Assembly (NCBI RefSeq): GCF_000442515.1
Contig: NZ_AQPH01000007.1
Location: 28,794 to 92,793, forward strand
Length of the DNA: 64,000 nucleotides
Direction: 5' to 3'
From: Magnetospirillum fulvum MGU-K5
Lineage (GTDB): Bacteria; Pseudomonadota; Alphaproteobacteria; Rhodospirillales; Magnetospirillaceae
A program made the translations under genes and the position numbers. The notes under the pieces were generated by a model. It saw nothing but the letters and a program-made list of their open reading frames with translations, ran no database searches and was not told the DNA's origin. Shown piece after piece: positions 22,348-31,316 of the stretch. How positions within the stretch are numbered: position 1 is the first letter of the stretch; each line of letters opens with the position of its first letter.

Positions 22348-24180
22348 TTAAAGCGGGCGGGTCGCCACCGCCAGCCACGCGGCGGTGGTGCCATCGAGCA
22401 GCGGCCCGATCTCGTCCCTCACCCGGGCATGATAGGCGTTAAGCCACGCCGTCTCGGCGGGATCGAGCAAAGCGGGCTCGATCAAAGCGCGGTCAATCGG
22501 CACCAGAGTCAGGGTGTCGAAGCCGAGCAACGGGCGCTCGGTCTCGGGCAGAACCGGCAGGGTGACGACCTGAAGCAAATTCTCGATCCGGATGCCATAG
22601 GCCCCGGTCTTGTAATAGCCCGGCTCGTTCGACAGGATCATCCCCGGCTGGAGGGCAACGCTGTTGCCGACCTTGGAAATCCGCTGCGGCCCCTCATGCA
22701 CCGACAGATAGCTGCCGACGCCGTGGCCGGTGCCGTGATCGTAATCCAGCCCCTCGGCCCACAGCGCCAGCCGCGCCAGCACGTCAAGCTGGCTGCCGGT
22801 GGTCCCGACGGGAAAGCGGGCACGGGCGACGGCGATATGGCCCTTCAACACCAGGGTAAAGCGCCGCCGTTCCTCGATCCCGGCCGGACCGATCGCGATG
22901 GTGCGGGTAATGTCGGTGGTGCCGTCGAGATATTGCCCGCCGGAATCGACCAGATAGAGATCGCCCGGCATCAGACGCCGGTTGGTCGCGGGTGACGAGC
23001 GATAATGAACGATCGCCCCGTTCGGACCCGCGCCGGAAATGGTATCGAACGACAGACCGCGATACAGATCGCCCATCGCCCGGAAGCGTTCCAATTGGGC
23101 GGCGGCGCTCAGTTCATCGACATGGCCCGAGGGAGCCTCGGCCGCCAGCCAGCACAAAAAGCGGACCATCGCCACCGCGTCGCGACGATGCGCCGCGCGG
23201 GTGCCCTCGCTTTCCGCTGCGTTCTTACAAGCCTTGGGCAATTGGCAGGGATCGGAGCCGCGATCCAGCCGCGCCCCGGCGGCACTCAATCGCTCGACGA
23301 CATGCAGCGACGCGGCGGCGGCATCGATCCGCACCTGCCGCGCCTCGGCCCCCAACCGATCCAGCGCCGCATCAAGCGCCTCGGGCGGGGCGGTCCGGAC
23401 CGCCGGACCCAGATGGTCGGCCAGACCGGGAGTGGTCAGCTTGGCCGGGTCGATGAACAGATCAACCGAGGCATCGGCATAAACGATCGCAAAGGACAGC
23501 GGAACCGGGGTATGAGCGACGTCGCCACCGCGAATATTCAGCAGCCAAGCGATCGAATCCGGCGCGGTCAGCACCAGGGCATCGTCGCCATCGGCGCGCA
23601 AGGCTGCGGCGATCTCGGCCCTTTTGTCCTCAGACCCGCGCCCGGCCAGCGCCAGCGGCTGACTCTCGACCGGGACACGGGGCGGCGCGGGGCGACCCGC
23701 CACCCACACCGCATCCAGCGGATTGTCGGCGCAGGCGACCAGTTCGGCCCCGGCGCGGGCACAGGCGCGCCGCAATGGCTCGACCTGATCGGCGGTGTGC
23801 AGGCGGGGATCGAATCCCAGCCGGTCGCCGGGACTCAGCACCCGGGCCAGCCAGCGCGACGGCGGCAGATCAAGCAGGTGCAGCGGCTCGAACAGCGACA
23901 GATCAATCTCGGCCCGCACCTGAAGGGTATAGCGGCCGTCGCTGAACACCGCCGCCTTGTCGCGCAGCACCACGGCCAGCCCGGCCGAGCCGGTAAAGCC
24001 GGTCAGCCACGCCAGACGCTGCGCCGAGGGGGGAACGTATTCGCCAAGATATTCGTCGGCGCGCGGCACGATAAAGCCGGTCAGACCGCGCCGGGTCAGT
24101 TCGGCGCGCAACGCCGCCAGCCGGTCACCGCCCCCCTGCCCCGCCGGGGGCTCGGGCCTGTTCGCCGCGAGAGAGGTCAC
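22348..24180 (-). CDS. Aminopeptidase P family protein (Xaa-Pro aminopeptidase, M24B)
   Basis: 610 aa dimetal aminopeptidase of the long, three-domain aminopeptidase P type. Two creatinase-like N-terminal domains (LTGFTGSAGLAVVL, YTLQVRAEIDLS) precede the pita-bread domain. Metal ligands are visible: two Asp in VDSGGQYLDGTTDITRT, His in YDHGTGHGVGSYLSVHEGP, Glu in LSNEPGYY and Glu in GIRIENL. It removes N-terminal residues preceding proline, in the cytoplasm. The GTG start overlaps the stop of the small upstream gene (GTGA), implying coupling. Confidence 0.93.
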   Translation of the reverse strand: MTSLAANRPEPPAGQGGGDRLAALRAELTRRGLTGFIVPRADEYLGEYVPPSAQRLAWLTGFTGSAGLAVVLRDKAAVFSDGRYTLQVRAEIDLSLFEPLHLLDLPPSRWLARVLSPGDRLGFDPRLHTADQVEPLRRACARAGAELVACADNPLDAVWVAGRPAPPRVPVESQPLALAGRGSEDKRAEIAAALRADGDDALVLTAPDSIAWLLNIRGGDVAHTPVPLSFAIVYADASVDLFIDPAKLTTPGLADHLGPAVRTAPPEALDAALDRLGAEARQVRIDAAAASLHVVERLSAAGARLDRGSDPCQLPKACKNAAESEGTRAAHRRDAVAMVRFLCWLAAEAPSGHVDELSAAAQLERFRAMGDLYRGLSFDTISGAGPNGAIVHYRSSPATNRRLMPGDLYLVDSGGQYLDGTTDITRTIAIGPAGIEERRRFTLVLKGHIAVARARFPVGTTGSQLDVLARLALWAEGLDYDHGTGHGVGSYLSVHEGPQRISKVGNSVALQPGMILSNEPGYYKTGAYGIRIENLLQVVTLPVLPETERPLLGFDTLTLVPIDRALIEPALLDPAETAWLNAYHARVRDEIGPLLDGTTAAWLAVATRPL

Positions 24181-24419
24181 ACCAGGATGTCGAGATAGGT
24201 GCCGCGCACGGCGTTGCTGTCGAGACTTTCGACCGGGGTGTCAGGCGACAACATCCGCCGCCCACGCGGACCATTGGGCGTTGCACCGCCCGGATTGTTG
24301 CCCAGCGACGTAGTATATGTCTGATCGGACGACCGAGGACGGCGGGACACGACCTCCCGCACCCCGGCGATCGAACCGCCCAGGCCGGAAAAAATGTCGC
24401 TCGGAGTTTTATCGACCAT
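24177..24419 (-). CDS. Hypothetical small protein
   Basis: About 80 aa from the ATG at 24419, polar and rich in Gly, Ser, Asn and Arg, without membrane segment or recognised domain. Its stop overlaps the GTG start of the M24 peptidase gene by 4 nt, the same arrangement seen at many real junctions in this window, which is the main argument that it is real. The second half (LDSNAVRGTYLDILV) looks structured. Function unknown. Confidence 0.55.
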   Translation of the reverse strand: MVDKTPSDIFSGLGGSIAGVREVVSRRPRSSDQTYTTSLGNNPGGATPNGPRGRRMLSPDTPVESLDSNAVRGTYLDILV

Positions 24420-24459
24420 CACCGCCCAAGTCTGAAAGAGGCTTGACGCTCAAGGCTAA

Positions 24460-24500
24460 CACAGTTCCTCGGCCGGACAAAGCCGACGTGAGGAACTGTG
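24460..24500. repeat. 11-bp perfect inverted repeat
   Basis: CACAGTTCCTC at 24460-24470 and GAGGAACTGTG at 24490-24500, between the cytochrome b561 stop and the next leftward gene. There is no T-run on either side, so it is either a Rho-assisted 3' end structure or a protein-binding site. Confidence 0.6.
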
Positions 24501-24514
24501 ATGACGGCCTGGGC

Positions 24515-25057
24515 TCAATCGCGGCTGGGCAACATCCGCCGCAGCGTGGCGTCTTTCAGCACGACATGATGGCGCAACGCCGCGCCGATATGGGCCAGCA
24601 GCACCAGCGCCAGCACCCAGCCGAGCGATTGGTGGCTGAATTCGAACAATTCATGCAGGGCCGGGTCTTTCGCGACCAGGATCGGCACCTCGAAGCCGAG
24701 CGCGGTCACCGAATATCCGGCGCTTTGCGACAGCAAGATCCCGACCAGCGGCAGCGCCAGCATCAAGGCATACAAAGCGGCATGGACCAGCGACGAAACC
24801 AGCCGTTCGAAGGCCGGGGTGCCGGGCAGCGACCGGGGCGGACGATGGGTGAAGCGCCAGGCGAGACGGGCCAGCACCAGCACCAGAATCACCACACCCA
24901 TGACCTTGTGCAGCCCGATCAGTTCGCTCCGCTGCGGTCCGTCAAGCATCGCGGCAATGACGTGACCGGCGCCCCACAGGGCCAGAATGACCAGGGCCAT
25001 CCCCCAATGAAACGCCATCGTGACCGTATCGAAGCGGTCGACCGATTGTCTGGACAT
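24515..25057 (-). CDS. Cytochrome b561-type membrane protein
   Basis: 180 aa four-helix di-heme b protein of the YceJ/CybB group, passing electrons across the inner membrane between quinol and periplasmic or reactive-species acceptors. Four hydrophobic helices are visible, with candidate heme histidines in MAFHWGMALVIL (helix 1), GLHKVMGVVILVL (helix 2) and HQSLGWVLALVLLAHIGAALRHH (helix 4). The start MSRQSVDRFDTVTM is chosen since the upstream extension is antisense-like sequence over the lipoprotein gene. Divergent from the SPOR lipoprotein. Confidence 0.9.
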   Translation of the reverse strand: MSRQSVDRFDTVTMAFHWGMALVILALWGAGHVIAAMLDGPQRSELIGLHKVMGVVILVLVLARLAWRFTHRPPRSLPGTPAFERLVSSLVHAALYALMLALPLVGILLSQSAGYSVTALGFEVPILVAKDPALHELFEFSHQSLGWVLALVLLAHIGAALRHHVVLKDATLRRMLPSRD

Positions 25058-25164
25058 TATCCTTAACTCTCCGGTAACACCAAAATCCATCGCGCACGTT
25101 ATCAGCCGCCCCGGCCGCGAGCAATCGCCGGGCGGCATCAAGATCGCCCAACCGGCGGTTCGCG

Positions 25165-25192
25165 TTGACTTTGCCGTCCCAATGCCTAACCT
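25165..25192 (+). promoter_or_regulatory. Candidate sigma70 promoter of SPOR lipoprotein gene
   Basis: TTGACT (25165-25170), 16-nt spacer, TAACCT (25187-25192), 37 nt ahead of the chosen start. Visual match only. Confidence 0.4.
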
Positions 25193-25228
25193 CGTGGCGC
25201 GATGCGGGCAACCAGGGAGGACGAGACG

Positions 25229-26209
25229 ATGCGATGCGTTCAGCCCTGCGGGTTTGTCCTGGCGGTTGCGCTGCTGTCCTTGACCGCCTGCGCCGATTCC
25301 TTCCGCAATCAACCTCCCCCGCCCGGATCGTGGCCGCCGCCGCCCGCCGCGGCCGCCGCCAAGCCGCTCCCACCGGCCGCCCCGTCCTTCACCCTCGACA
25401 TTCCCGAAGGAATCGCGGGCGATCACGAGGCCGAACGGTTCCAGGCCCTGCGCGGGCTGGTCGATGCCGGGATCGTCGCTCCCGCCGAAGCCGAGCCGCG
25501 CCGCGCCGCCAATCTTGGCGCGCTGCTGCCGTTCGACCAGCCGCCGCCCGCCGCCGGTCTCGACCAAAGCCTACCGCTTTCCGACATCGGAAACCGGCTG
25601 GCCCAGATCAGCGGATCGGCCGACGCCGCCGTTGAACGCGACCTGCTGCTGGACCGTCTGCTGCCGCAAGCGCCGCTGCTGCGTGCCGCCCCCGCCCGTC
25701 GCGATGCCGAGGGTGCGCGGCTGGGCCGGGCCAGAATCGAGACCCTGGCCTCGGCCGGGCTGGTCAGCCCCGACGAAAAAGATCGTGAAATCAAGGCGAT
25801 CGACCAGCTCGACCAGACCCTGGCGATGGCGCCGCCCCCCGCGCCGCCCCCGCCGCCGGTCAAAAAGAAGAAAGCGACCCGGCATAAGCCATCGGTCATC
25901 GAGACCGGCCAGAAGGTAGGGGACATTCCCGGTGGCGCCATTCCCGCTAGCGGCAAAGGGCCGGTCGGAGTACACCTTTTGTCGATGGCGTCGCCCTCCA
26001 CCACCGATAAAGCGGTGGAAGCGATGAAAAAAGAGAATCCGGAACTGGCGTCCCTGTCCTTCAAGGCGGTGAAGACCGTGATTCCCGATCTCGGAACCAC
26101 ATACCGGCTGTTGGCCGGGCCGCTTGCGCCCGCCGAGGCCGAAACTTTATGCCGCACCCTCAGGACCAGGGGACAGTCCTGTGTGGTCAGCGGATTCGAG
26201 GATCGTTAA
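25229..26209 (+). CDS. Lipoprotein with C-terminal SPOR domain
   Basis: 326 aa. A lipoprotein signal peptide ends in the lipobox LTAC (Cys about residue 22), followed by a proline/alanine-rich linker. The central part is predicted helical (EAERFQALRGLVDAGIV...), then another proline stretch and a basic linker (KKKKATRHK). The last ~75 residues look like a SPOR peptidoglycan-binding domain (GVHLLSMASP...YRLLAGPLAPAEAETLCRTL). Such proteins bind denuded glycan, often at the division site. Start at 25229 is supported by AGGGAGG 9 nt upstream. Confidence 0.8.
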   Translation: MRCVQPCGFVLAVALLSLTACADSFRNQPPPPGSWPPPPAAAAAKPLPPAAPSFTLDIPEGIAGDHEAERFQALRGLVDAGIVAPAEAEPRRAANLGALLPFDQPPPAAGLDQSLPLSDIGNRLAQISGSADAAVERDLLLDRLLPQAPLLRAAPARRDAEGARLGRARIETLASAGLVSPDEKDREIKAIDQLDQTLAMAPPPAPPPPPVKKKKATRHKPSVIETGQKVGDIPGGAIPASGKGPVGVHLLSMASPSTTDKAVEAMKKENPELASLSFKAVKTVIPDLGTTYRLLAGPLAPAEAETLCRTLRTRGQSCVVSGFEDR

Positions 26210-26253
26210 TGCGCTGTTCCCGGCAGGGGCCGGGAATATCAGGGAGAGGAACC

Positions 26254-26769
26254 ATGACGGACTACAAGGCTCAGGTGCGTGAAGAATACGATGCGGTCAA
26301 TGGCACCATCGACCGGCTCTATGCCGACGTCTTTCATATCAAAACCGCCGATGGTCGCTCGGTCAGCTTTCACGCCAGCAAGAATATCGACCGGCTGCGC
26401 CTGGGTCAGTCGGTCTGTGTGATCTCGCACAAGGGCTCGGACAACGCCGCTCTGGTGCTGAACCGAAACACCCGCAAGACCCTGCGGATCGAGTGCGCGG
26501 TCGCCGGAACCGCGATGTCGAAATACGTCGCCGGTCTGATCCTCTATGCGCTGGGCGCGGTGGTGTTCTTCTCCGGGCTGCTCGAGCCGACCCTGGCGAC
26601 CAAGCTGGGCCTGGGCTTGTTCGCGATCGGTCTGGGCGTGATCGTGTTCACCCCGATCCGCGACGACAACGCCTATGCCGACGCCTTCAACGCCTTCGTC
26701 GACGAGCAGTGGAAAGCCAGCCCCACCACCGTGGGAACCGGCTTCACCTCCGGCTCGGCCTACCGCTAA
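26254..26769 (+). CDS. Hypothetical inner-membrane protein
   Basis: 171 aa. An N-terminal soluble domain of ~85 residues (probably beta-rich: IDRLYADVFHIKTADGRSVS) is followed by two hydrophobic segments (YVAGLILYALGAVVFFSGLL and LGLGLFAIGLGVIVFTPI) and a soluble tail. Strong ribosome site AGGGAGAGGA before ATG. I do not recognise a family. It follows the SPOR lipoprotein by 44 nt and may share its transcript. Confidence 0.68.
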   Translation: MTDYKAQVREEYDAVNGTIDRLYADVFHIKTADGRSVSFHASKNIDRLRLGQSVCVISHKGSDNAALVLNRNTRKTLRIECAVAGTAMSKYVAGLILYALGAVVFFSGLLEPTLATKLGLGLFAIGLGVIVFTPIRDDNAYADAFNAFVDEQWKASPTTVGTGFTSGSAYR

Positions 26770-26787
26770 GAGGCTCCCTCATCCCAC

Positions 26788-26846
26788 CCCTCTCCCTTCA
26801 CCGGGAGAGGGAGGACTGAGCACAAACCCTCTCCCCCGGGAGAGGG
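26788..26846. repeat. Two REP-like palindromes
   Basis: Two copies of CCCTCTCCC...GGGAGAGGG (26788-26811 and 26827-26846), close together in the convergent gap. Similar palindromes recur at 33098-33129 and 61228-61250. Probably dispersed extragenic palindromes that also end transcription here. Confidence 0.65.
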
Positions 26847-26860
26847 GGGCCGCCCACGCC

Positions 26861-28819
26861 TCACGGCGCGGTGTTGGCCCAGGCGCGGAGCATTTCCGCG
26901 ACACTCCAGGCCTGAGCGGTACAGCCGCGCGGCCGATGCGGCGCATCGCCGTCGAACACTTCGGCGATAGTGCCGACACAAAAATCATCCAGATGACCAG
27001 CCAGACCGGACAGCATCCGCCGTGCTCCGGCGCGGTCGCCGGGATGGACCTTCAGCCAGGCATCGACGAACGGCCCGATCAGCCACGCCCACACCGTGCC
27101 GCGATGATAGGCGTAGTCGCGGGAGTGAAGGTCGCCCGCATAAGACGGGCGATAATCCGGCGCGGCGGGATCGAGCGAACGCAGCCCGAACGGGGTCAGC
27201 AGACGGCGTTCGACCACGTCGAGCACTGCGGCCCAATGCACGGGCTCCAGCACCGGATGCGGCAAGGACAGCGCCAGTATCTGGTTGCAGCGGCAGGCCG
27301 GATCGTCGCCCGCCTCGCCATCGATCAGATCGAACAGAAAGCCGGTGTGGGGATTCCAGAAACGGCGGTTGAAGGACTCGCGCAGCCGCGCCGCCTCGGC
27401 TTGCGCCTGGGCGGCTCCGTCCCCGTCACCGACCGTGTCAAGCCACCCCGCCATCACCGTCAGCGCGTTGTACCACAGCGCGTTGATCTCGACCGCCTTG
27501 CCCCGGCGCGGCGTCGCCGAATCCATCCAGGTCAGCATGTAGCCCTCGGCCCCCTGGCGCAGCAAGCCGTCGGCGGGATCAACGCCGATGCCGAACCGGG
27601 TTCCGGCCCGGTGCGCCGCGACAATCCGGCGCAACACCGGCAGGATCAGGACCAGGGTCTCGGTGTCTCCGGTTGCGACCAGATAGCGGTCGAGGGCATG
27701 GAAGAACCACAAACTGGCGTCGGCGGCGTGATAGACCCCCTCGGTACCGCCATCGGGAATGTTGTTGGGGATCAGTCCATCGCGCTCGTAGGCGGCAAAG
27801 GTACGCAGGATGCGGCGGGCTTCGTCGGGGCGGCCGGTGACCAGGGTCAGCCCTTCCAGCGCGATCATCGTGTCGCGGCCCCAATCGTTGAACCAGGGAT
27901 ACCCGGCGATGACGCTGCGGACCTCGTCGCCCTGAGCCAGCGAGCGGGCGGCAAGGTCAAAGCGGCCGCGCGGCTCGAACAGAAACGCATCGGCGGCCAC
28001 CACCAATTGCCGCCCGACCGGATCGCGAACGGCGGGATCGGCATGAGCAATCAGCCGGTCGCGCCGCCCCGTCTCGGCCGCCCATGCCGCGTCGGCACTC
28101 TGGGCCAGCGCCGCCCCCCACGGTTCGGCCGAGGCGATCATATCCACCCCGTCCGCCCCCAGCCGCAGCGCAAACCGCCCCGGGCTCCAGACCGGCCCGT
28201 GCGCGGTGTAATCGCGCTCGGCCTCGATCGGATAGAACGCGGTTTCGGTCCGCTCGTCGCCCAGGATCAGCGATTGCGCCGCCGCCCGCACCGCCAGACG
28301 CAGCGGGGGAAACGTCCCTTGCGTCACCTCGATCCGGCCGCCCTGATGCCAGGACAGCACCGGCGGGTACAAGGGCTGGTCGGCGGGACCGTCATTGCCG
28401 CGAAAATGCATCCAGGGCCGGATATCGAGGCCAACCTCCGACCCGCCCGCAAGCAGGCGATAAGACAGCAGCGTCGTGTTCTGCCGCCACGGCATCACCA
28501 CCCGGCGTTCCAGTTCGAGTCCATCGCGGGCGAAGCGCCAGACCGGCAACCCCCGCTCCAGCCGCACCTCGACCAGGGCATCAAACAGGGCGAAGGGCGG
28601 CGTTCCATTGGCGGGGATCACGGTCTCCTCGACCCGATCGAGCAGAATCGTTCGCCCCGAGACCGGCAACGCCGCGACCAGAAGCCCGTCGTGACGGCGG
28701 GCGGCGCTGCCGTCGAGCCGCCCCGAGGCATATCCGGCCAACCCGTTGGCAATCATCCATTCGCGATCGCCCACGCCGTCGGGGGCAGAGACGGGTAGGC
28801 AGAGATCAAGACTCTCCAT
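26861..28819 (-). CDS. Amylo-alpha-1,6-glucosidase / glycogen debranching enzyme (GH133-like)
   Basis: 652 aa. N-terminal GDE_N-like domain (REWMIANGLAGYASGR, the conserved start of the domain) followed by an (alpha/alpha)6 barrel catalytic domain. Family hallmark GYPWFNDWGRDTMIALEGL is present, with YMLTWMDSA and the C-terminal YAYHRGTVWAWLIGPF. Relatives remove alpha-1,6 branches from glycogen or act on other alpha-glucans; no glgA/glgB/glgP neighbours are here, so the substrate is inferred. Start at 28819 begins the recognised domain; upstream in-frame sequence is not conserved-looking. Confidence 0.9.
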   Translation of the reverse strand: MESLDLCLPVSAPDGVGDREWMIANGLAGYASGRLDGSAARRHDGLLVAALPVSGRTILLDRVEETVIPANGTPPFALFDALVEVRLERGLPVWRFARDGLELERRVVMPWRQNTTLLSYRLLAGGSEVGLDIRPWMHFRGNDGPADQPLYPPVLSWHQGGRIEVTQGTFPPLRLAVRAAAQSLILGDERTETAFYPIEAERDYTAHGPVWSPGRFALRLGADGVDMIASAEPWGAALAQSADAAWAAETGRRDRLIAHADPAVRDPVGRQLVVAADAFLFEPRGRFDLAARSLAQGDEVRSVIAGYPWFNDWGRDTMIALEGLTLVTGRPDEARRILRTFAAYERDGLIPNNIPDGGTEGVYHAADASLWFFHALDRYLVATGDTETLVLILPVLRRIVAAHRAGTRFGIGVDPADGLLRQGAEGYMLTWMDSATPRRGKAVEINALWYNALTVMAGWLDTVGDGDGAAQAQAEAARLRESFNRRFWNPHTGFLFDLIDGEAGDDPACRCNQILALSLPHPVLEPVHWAAVLDVVERRLLTPFGLRSLDPAAPDYRPSYAGDLHSRDYAYHRGTVWAWLIGPFVDAWLKVHPGDRAGARRMLSGLAGHLDDFCVGTIAEVFDGDAPHRPRGCTAQAWSVAEMLRAWANTAP

Positions 28820-29007
28820 CGGGGGCCTCCATTCCTGATGCCTCTGCCAGCCTGACTCCGTCGCCGCGTCCTGTCCAGGAAAGGACGGTGACATCTATGC
28901 CTTCGGTACAAGATCACCATCCCTATAGCGAGTCGTCATAGCGCAACTGAAATTGCTATGATGTGACGAAATATGACTATCCCTGGGACTACGGGAAGCG
29001 AGAATTT

Positions 29008-29739
29008 ATGGCCCGTATCGCGATCGTTGAAGACGAGTCCCATCTTCTTGGTGATCTGGTCGAGTACCTCTCCGGCTGTGGACATGAGGTTGAAGGCTGT
29101 GCCGACGGCGTGGCACTCGACGCCGCCCTGACGCGCGGTCCGATCGACATTCTTATTCTCGACATCAACCTGCCGGGTGAAGGCGGCTTTTCAATCGCCG
29201 GACGGTTGCGGGCAAAGTCCGATATCGGCATCATCATGCTGACCGCCCGTGGGCTGAACGTCGATCGGGTGGTTGGGCTGGAGATCGGGGCCGACGTCTA
29301 TCTGGTCAAGCCGGTTGAACTGCGCGAGTTGGAGGCCCAGGTTCGTAGCCTTGCCCGCCGACTCAAGCTGACCCCGCAGCCCGGCCCGGCCCAATCCCCC
29401 GCCGAGACCACCCCGCCCGCCCCCTCCACGTCGGCGGCCGACTGGGCCTTCGACCAATTGTCCTGGACCCTGATCTCGCCCGAGGGACGGACGGTGAAGC
29501 TGACCGGCAACGAGCGGGTGTTCATCGCCCTGCTGGTGTCGCGGCCCGGCGAGCCGGTCTCGCGCGATGAGATTTTCCGGGCCTTGGGCAAACGCGGCTG
29601 GGACCCCGCCGACCGCTCGGTTGATTCGATGGTCCGCCGCCTGCGCGCCAAGGGAGCCGAGGCGGTGGGCCAGCCGTTGCCGATCGAATCCGTCCACGGC
29701 ATCGGCTATGCCTTTGCCGCCGCCGTCGGACCCGCCTGA
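29008..29739 (+). CDS. OmpR/PhoB-family response regulator
   Basis: 243 aa. Receiver domain: acidic pocket EDE (IAIVEDESHLL), phosphoacceptor Asp in DILILDINLPGEGG, conserved Thr in IIMLTARG and Lys in VYLVKPVEL. After a proline-rich linker comes a winged-helix DNA-binding domain (LTGNERVFIALLVSRPGEPV...VDSMVRRLRAK...IESVHGIGYAF). Start chosen at the ATG preceded by GGGAAGCGAG. The next gene, a REC-kinase, begins 5 nt after the stop and is the likely cognate kinase. Confidence 0.9.
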   Translation: MARIAIVEDESHLLGDLVEYLSGCGHEVEGCADGVALDAALTRGPIDILILDINLPGEGGFSIAGRLRAKSDIGIIMLTARGLNVDRVVGLEIGADVYLVKPVELRELEAQVRSLARRLKLTPQPGPAQSPAETTPPAPSTSAADWAFDQLSWTLISPEGRTVKLTGNERVFIALLVSRPGEPVSRDEIFRALGKRGWDPADRSVDSMVRRLRAKGAEAVGQPLPIESVHGIGYAFAAAVGPA

Positions 29740-29744
29740 CCGCG

Positions 29745-31064
29745 ATGGAGGACCGCCCCCGCCGTCTGCGCCTGAAATCACGCGCCCCTGCCGCCGCCGA
29801 AGCCGAGCCCTGGACGGTTCTGGTCGTCGATGACGATACCCAGGTCCATGAAATGACCCGGATCATCCTGCGCGACATGGAATTCGAGGGACGGGGCTTT
29901 CGCTGTATCGCCGCCGCCTCGGCGGCCGAAGCGGCGGCGCATCTCGACCGTTCGCCCGATATTCCGGTGGTGCTGCTGGACGTGGTGATGGAGACGCCCG
30001 ACGCCGGTCTGCGTCTGGTCCGCCGCATCCGCGAAGAGATGAAGAACGGCCAGATCCGCATCATCTTGCGCACCGGCCAGCCCGGCGACGCCCCCGAGCG
30101 TGACGTGGTGGTCGGCTATGACATCAACGATTACAAAAGCAAAACCGAGCTGACCGCGCAGAAGCTGTATACCGCGCTGGTCGGTGCCTTGCGGGCGTGG
30201 CGCGACATCGCCACCATCGCCCGGCTCAACACCGAGCTCTCCTCGCTGAATGCCAGCCTGGAACAGCGGGTGACCGAGCGCACCCGCCAGTTAGAGGATA
30301 TGGTCGAAGCGCTGGGCCGCTCGAAGCAGCGGGCCGAAACCGCCCTGGCCCGCGAAAGCGAAGCCAAGCGGCAATTGCGCCAGTTCCTGTCGATGGTTTC
30401 GCACGAATTCCGCACTCCGCTGGCGATCATCGATTCCGCCGCCCAGATGCTGGAAATGCGGGCGGCCAAGGCCGATCCCGGCAGCCTGTCGCGGCTGGCG
30501 ACGATCCGGGGCGGGGTCCAGCGCCTGCTTGGCCTGATCGATACCTGTCTGGCCGACGAACAGCTCGACAGCGGTATGATGGTGATCCACGAACAATCGT
30601 TCGACCCGATGACGATGATCGAGGTCACCCTGGCCCAGCACCGCATCGCCGCCCCCGGCCATCGCTTCCAGATGGAGGGAGAATCGAATCTGGCGGTGTG
30701 GGGCGACCCCGGCCTGATCGCGCTGGCGCTCAACAATCTGATCGGCAATGCGGTCAAATACTCGCCCGAGGGATCGGAAGTCACCGTCTCGACCCGCCGC
30801 GGCGGTCCCGACAACAGCGTGATCCTGACCATCACCGATCAGGGCATCGGCATCCCCGAAGACGATTTGTCCGGCATCTTCGAACGCTTTCACCGCGCCG
30901 CGAACGCCCGCGGCGTGTCCGGCTCGGGGATCGGGCTGCACATGGTCCGCCAGATCGTCGAGATGCATGGCGGCAGTGTCAGCGTCGACAGCAATCAGGG
31001 CCACGGCTCGCGCTTTACCGTGCGGCTGCCCCCGCCGCCTGACGATCACCAGATTATTTTCTGA
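29745..31064 (+). CDS. Cytosolic sensor histidine kinase with N-terminal receiver domain
   Basis: 439 aa without membrane segments. Order: an N-terminal receiver (LVVDDDTQVHE; phosphoacceptor Asp in VVLLDVVMETPD) of the type often found before DUF3369, a coiled-coil linker (LNTELSSLNASLEQRVTERT), HisKA with phosphorylated His in MVSHEFRTPLAIIDSA, and HATPase_c with N-box LALNNLIGNAVKYS, G1 DQGIGIPEDD and G2 GSGIGLHMVRQIV. Signals probably arrive by phosphotransfer to the receiver or through a partner. Adjacent to the OmpR-type regulator; convergent overlap of 11 nt with the DUF1192 gene. Confidence 0.9.
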   Translation: MEDRPRRLRLKSRAPAAAEAEPWTVLVVDDDTQVHEMTRIILRDMEFEGRGFRCIAAASAAEAAAHLDRSPDIPVVLLDVVMETPDAGLRLVRRIREEMKNGQIRIILRTGQPGDAPERDVVVGYDINDYKSKTELTAQKLYTALVGALRAWRDIATIARLNTELSSLNASLEQRVTERTRQLEDMVEALGRSKQRAETALARESEAKRQLRQFLSMVSHEFRTPLAIIDSAAQMLEMRAAKADPGSLSRLATIRGGVQRLLGLIDTCLADEQLDSGMMVIHEQSFDPMTMIEVTLAQHRIAAPGHRFQMEGESNLAVWGDPGLIALALNNLIGNAVKYSPEGSEVTVSTRRGGPDNSVILTITDQGIGIPEDDLSGIFERFHRAANARGVSGSGIGLHMVRQIVEMHGGSVSVDSNQGHGSRFTVRLPPPPDDHQIIF

Positions 31065-31263
31065 ACAGCGCCTCGGCCCCGGCGCGGACCTTTTCCTTGG
31101 CGGCGATCGCCTGCCGGGCGCGCAGGATTTCCGCCTCCAGCCGGGCGATATAGGCGGTCAGTTCCTCGACCGACAGCGGGTCAAGCGGCCTTGGCGCGGT
31201 CGGGGTGGGGGCACGGGGGTCAAGCTCGTCCAGGTCCATCCGACGCTCATCCTCTCTTGCCAT
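31054..31263 (-). CDS. DUF1192 family protein
   Basis: 69 aa small alphaproteobacterial protein. A short acidic N-terminus and proline-rich stretch precede the characteristic LSVEELTAYIARLEAEILRA coiled coil and the basic AKEKVRAGAEALF tail. Function unknown. Start MAREDERRM chosen at 31263 as in relatives. It lies divergently 53 bp from the quinone oxidoreductase gene, an arrangement common in alphaproteobacteria. Confidence 0.8.
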   Translation of the reverse strand: MAREDERRMDLDELDPRAPTPTAPRPLDPLSVEELTAYIARLEAEILRARQAIAAKEKVRAGAEALFRK

Positions 31264-31316
31264 GCTGGCCGGACCATACCAGATTGGTCGCCGCCACAAT
31301 AGCAAAGGGACCGACG

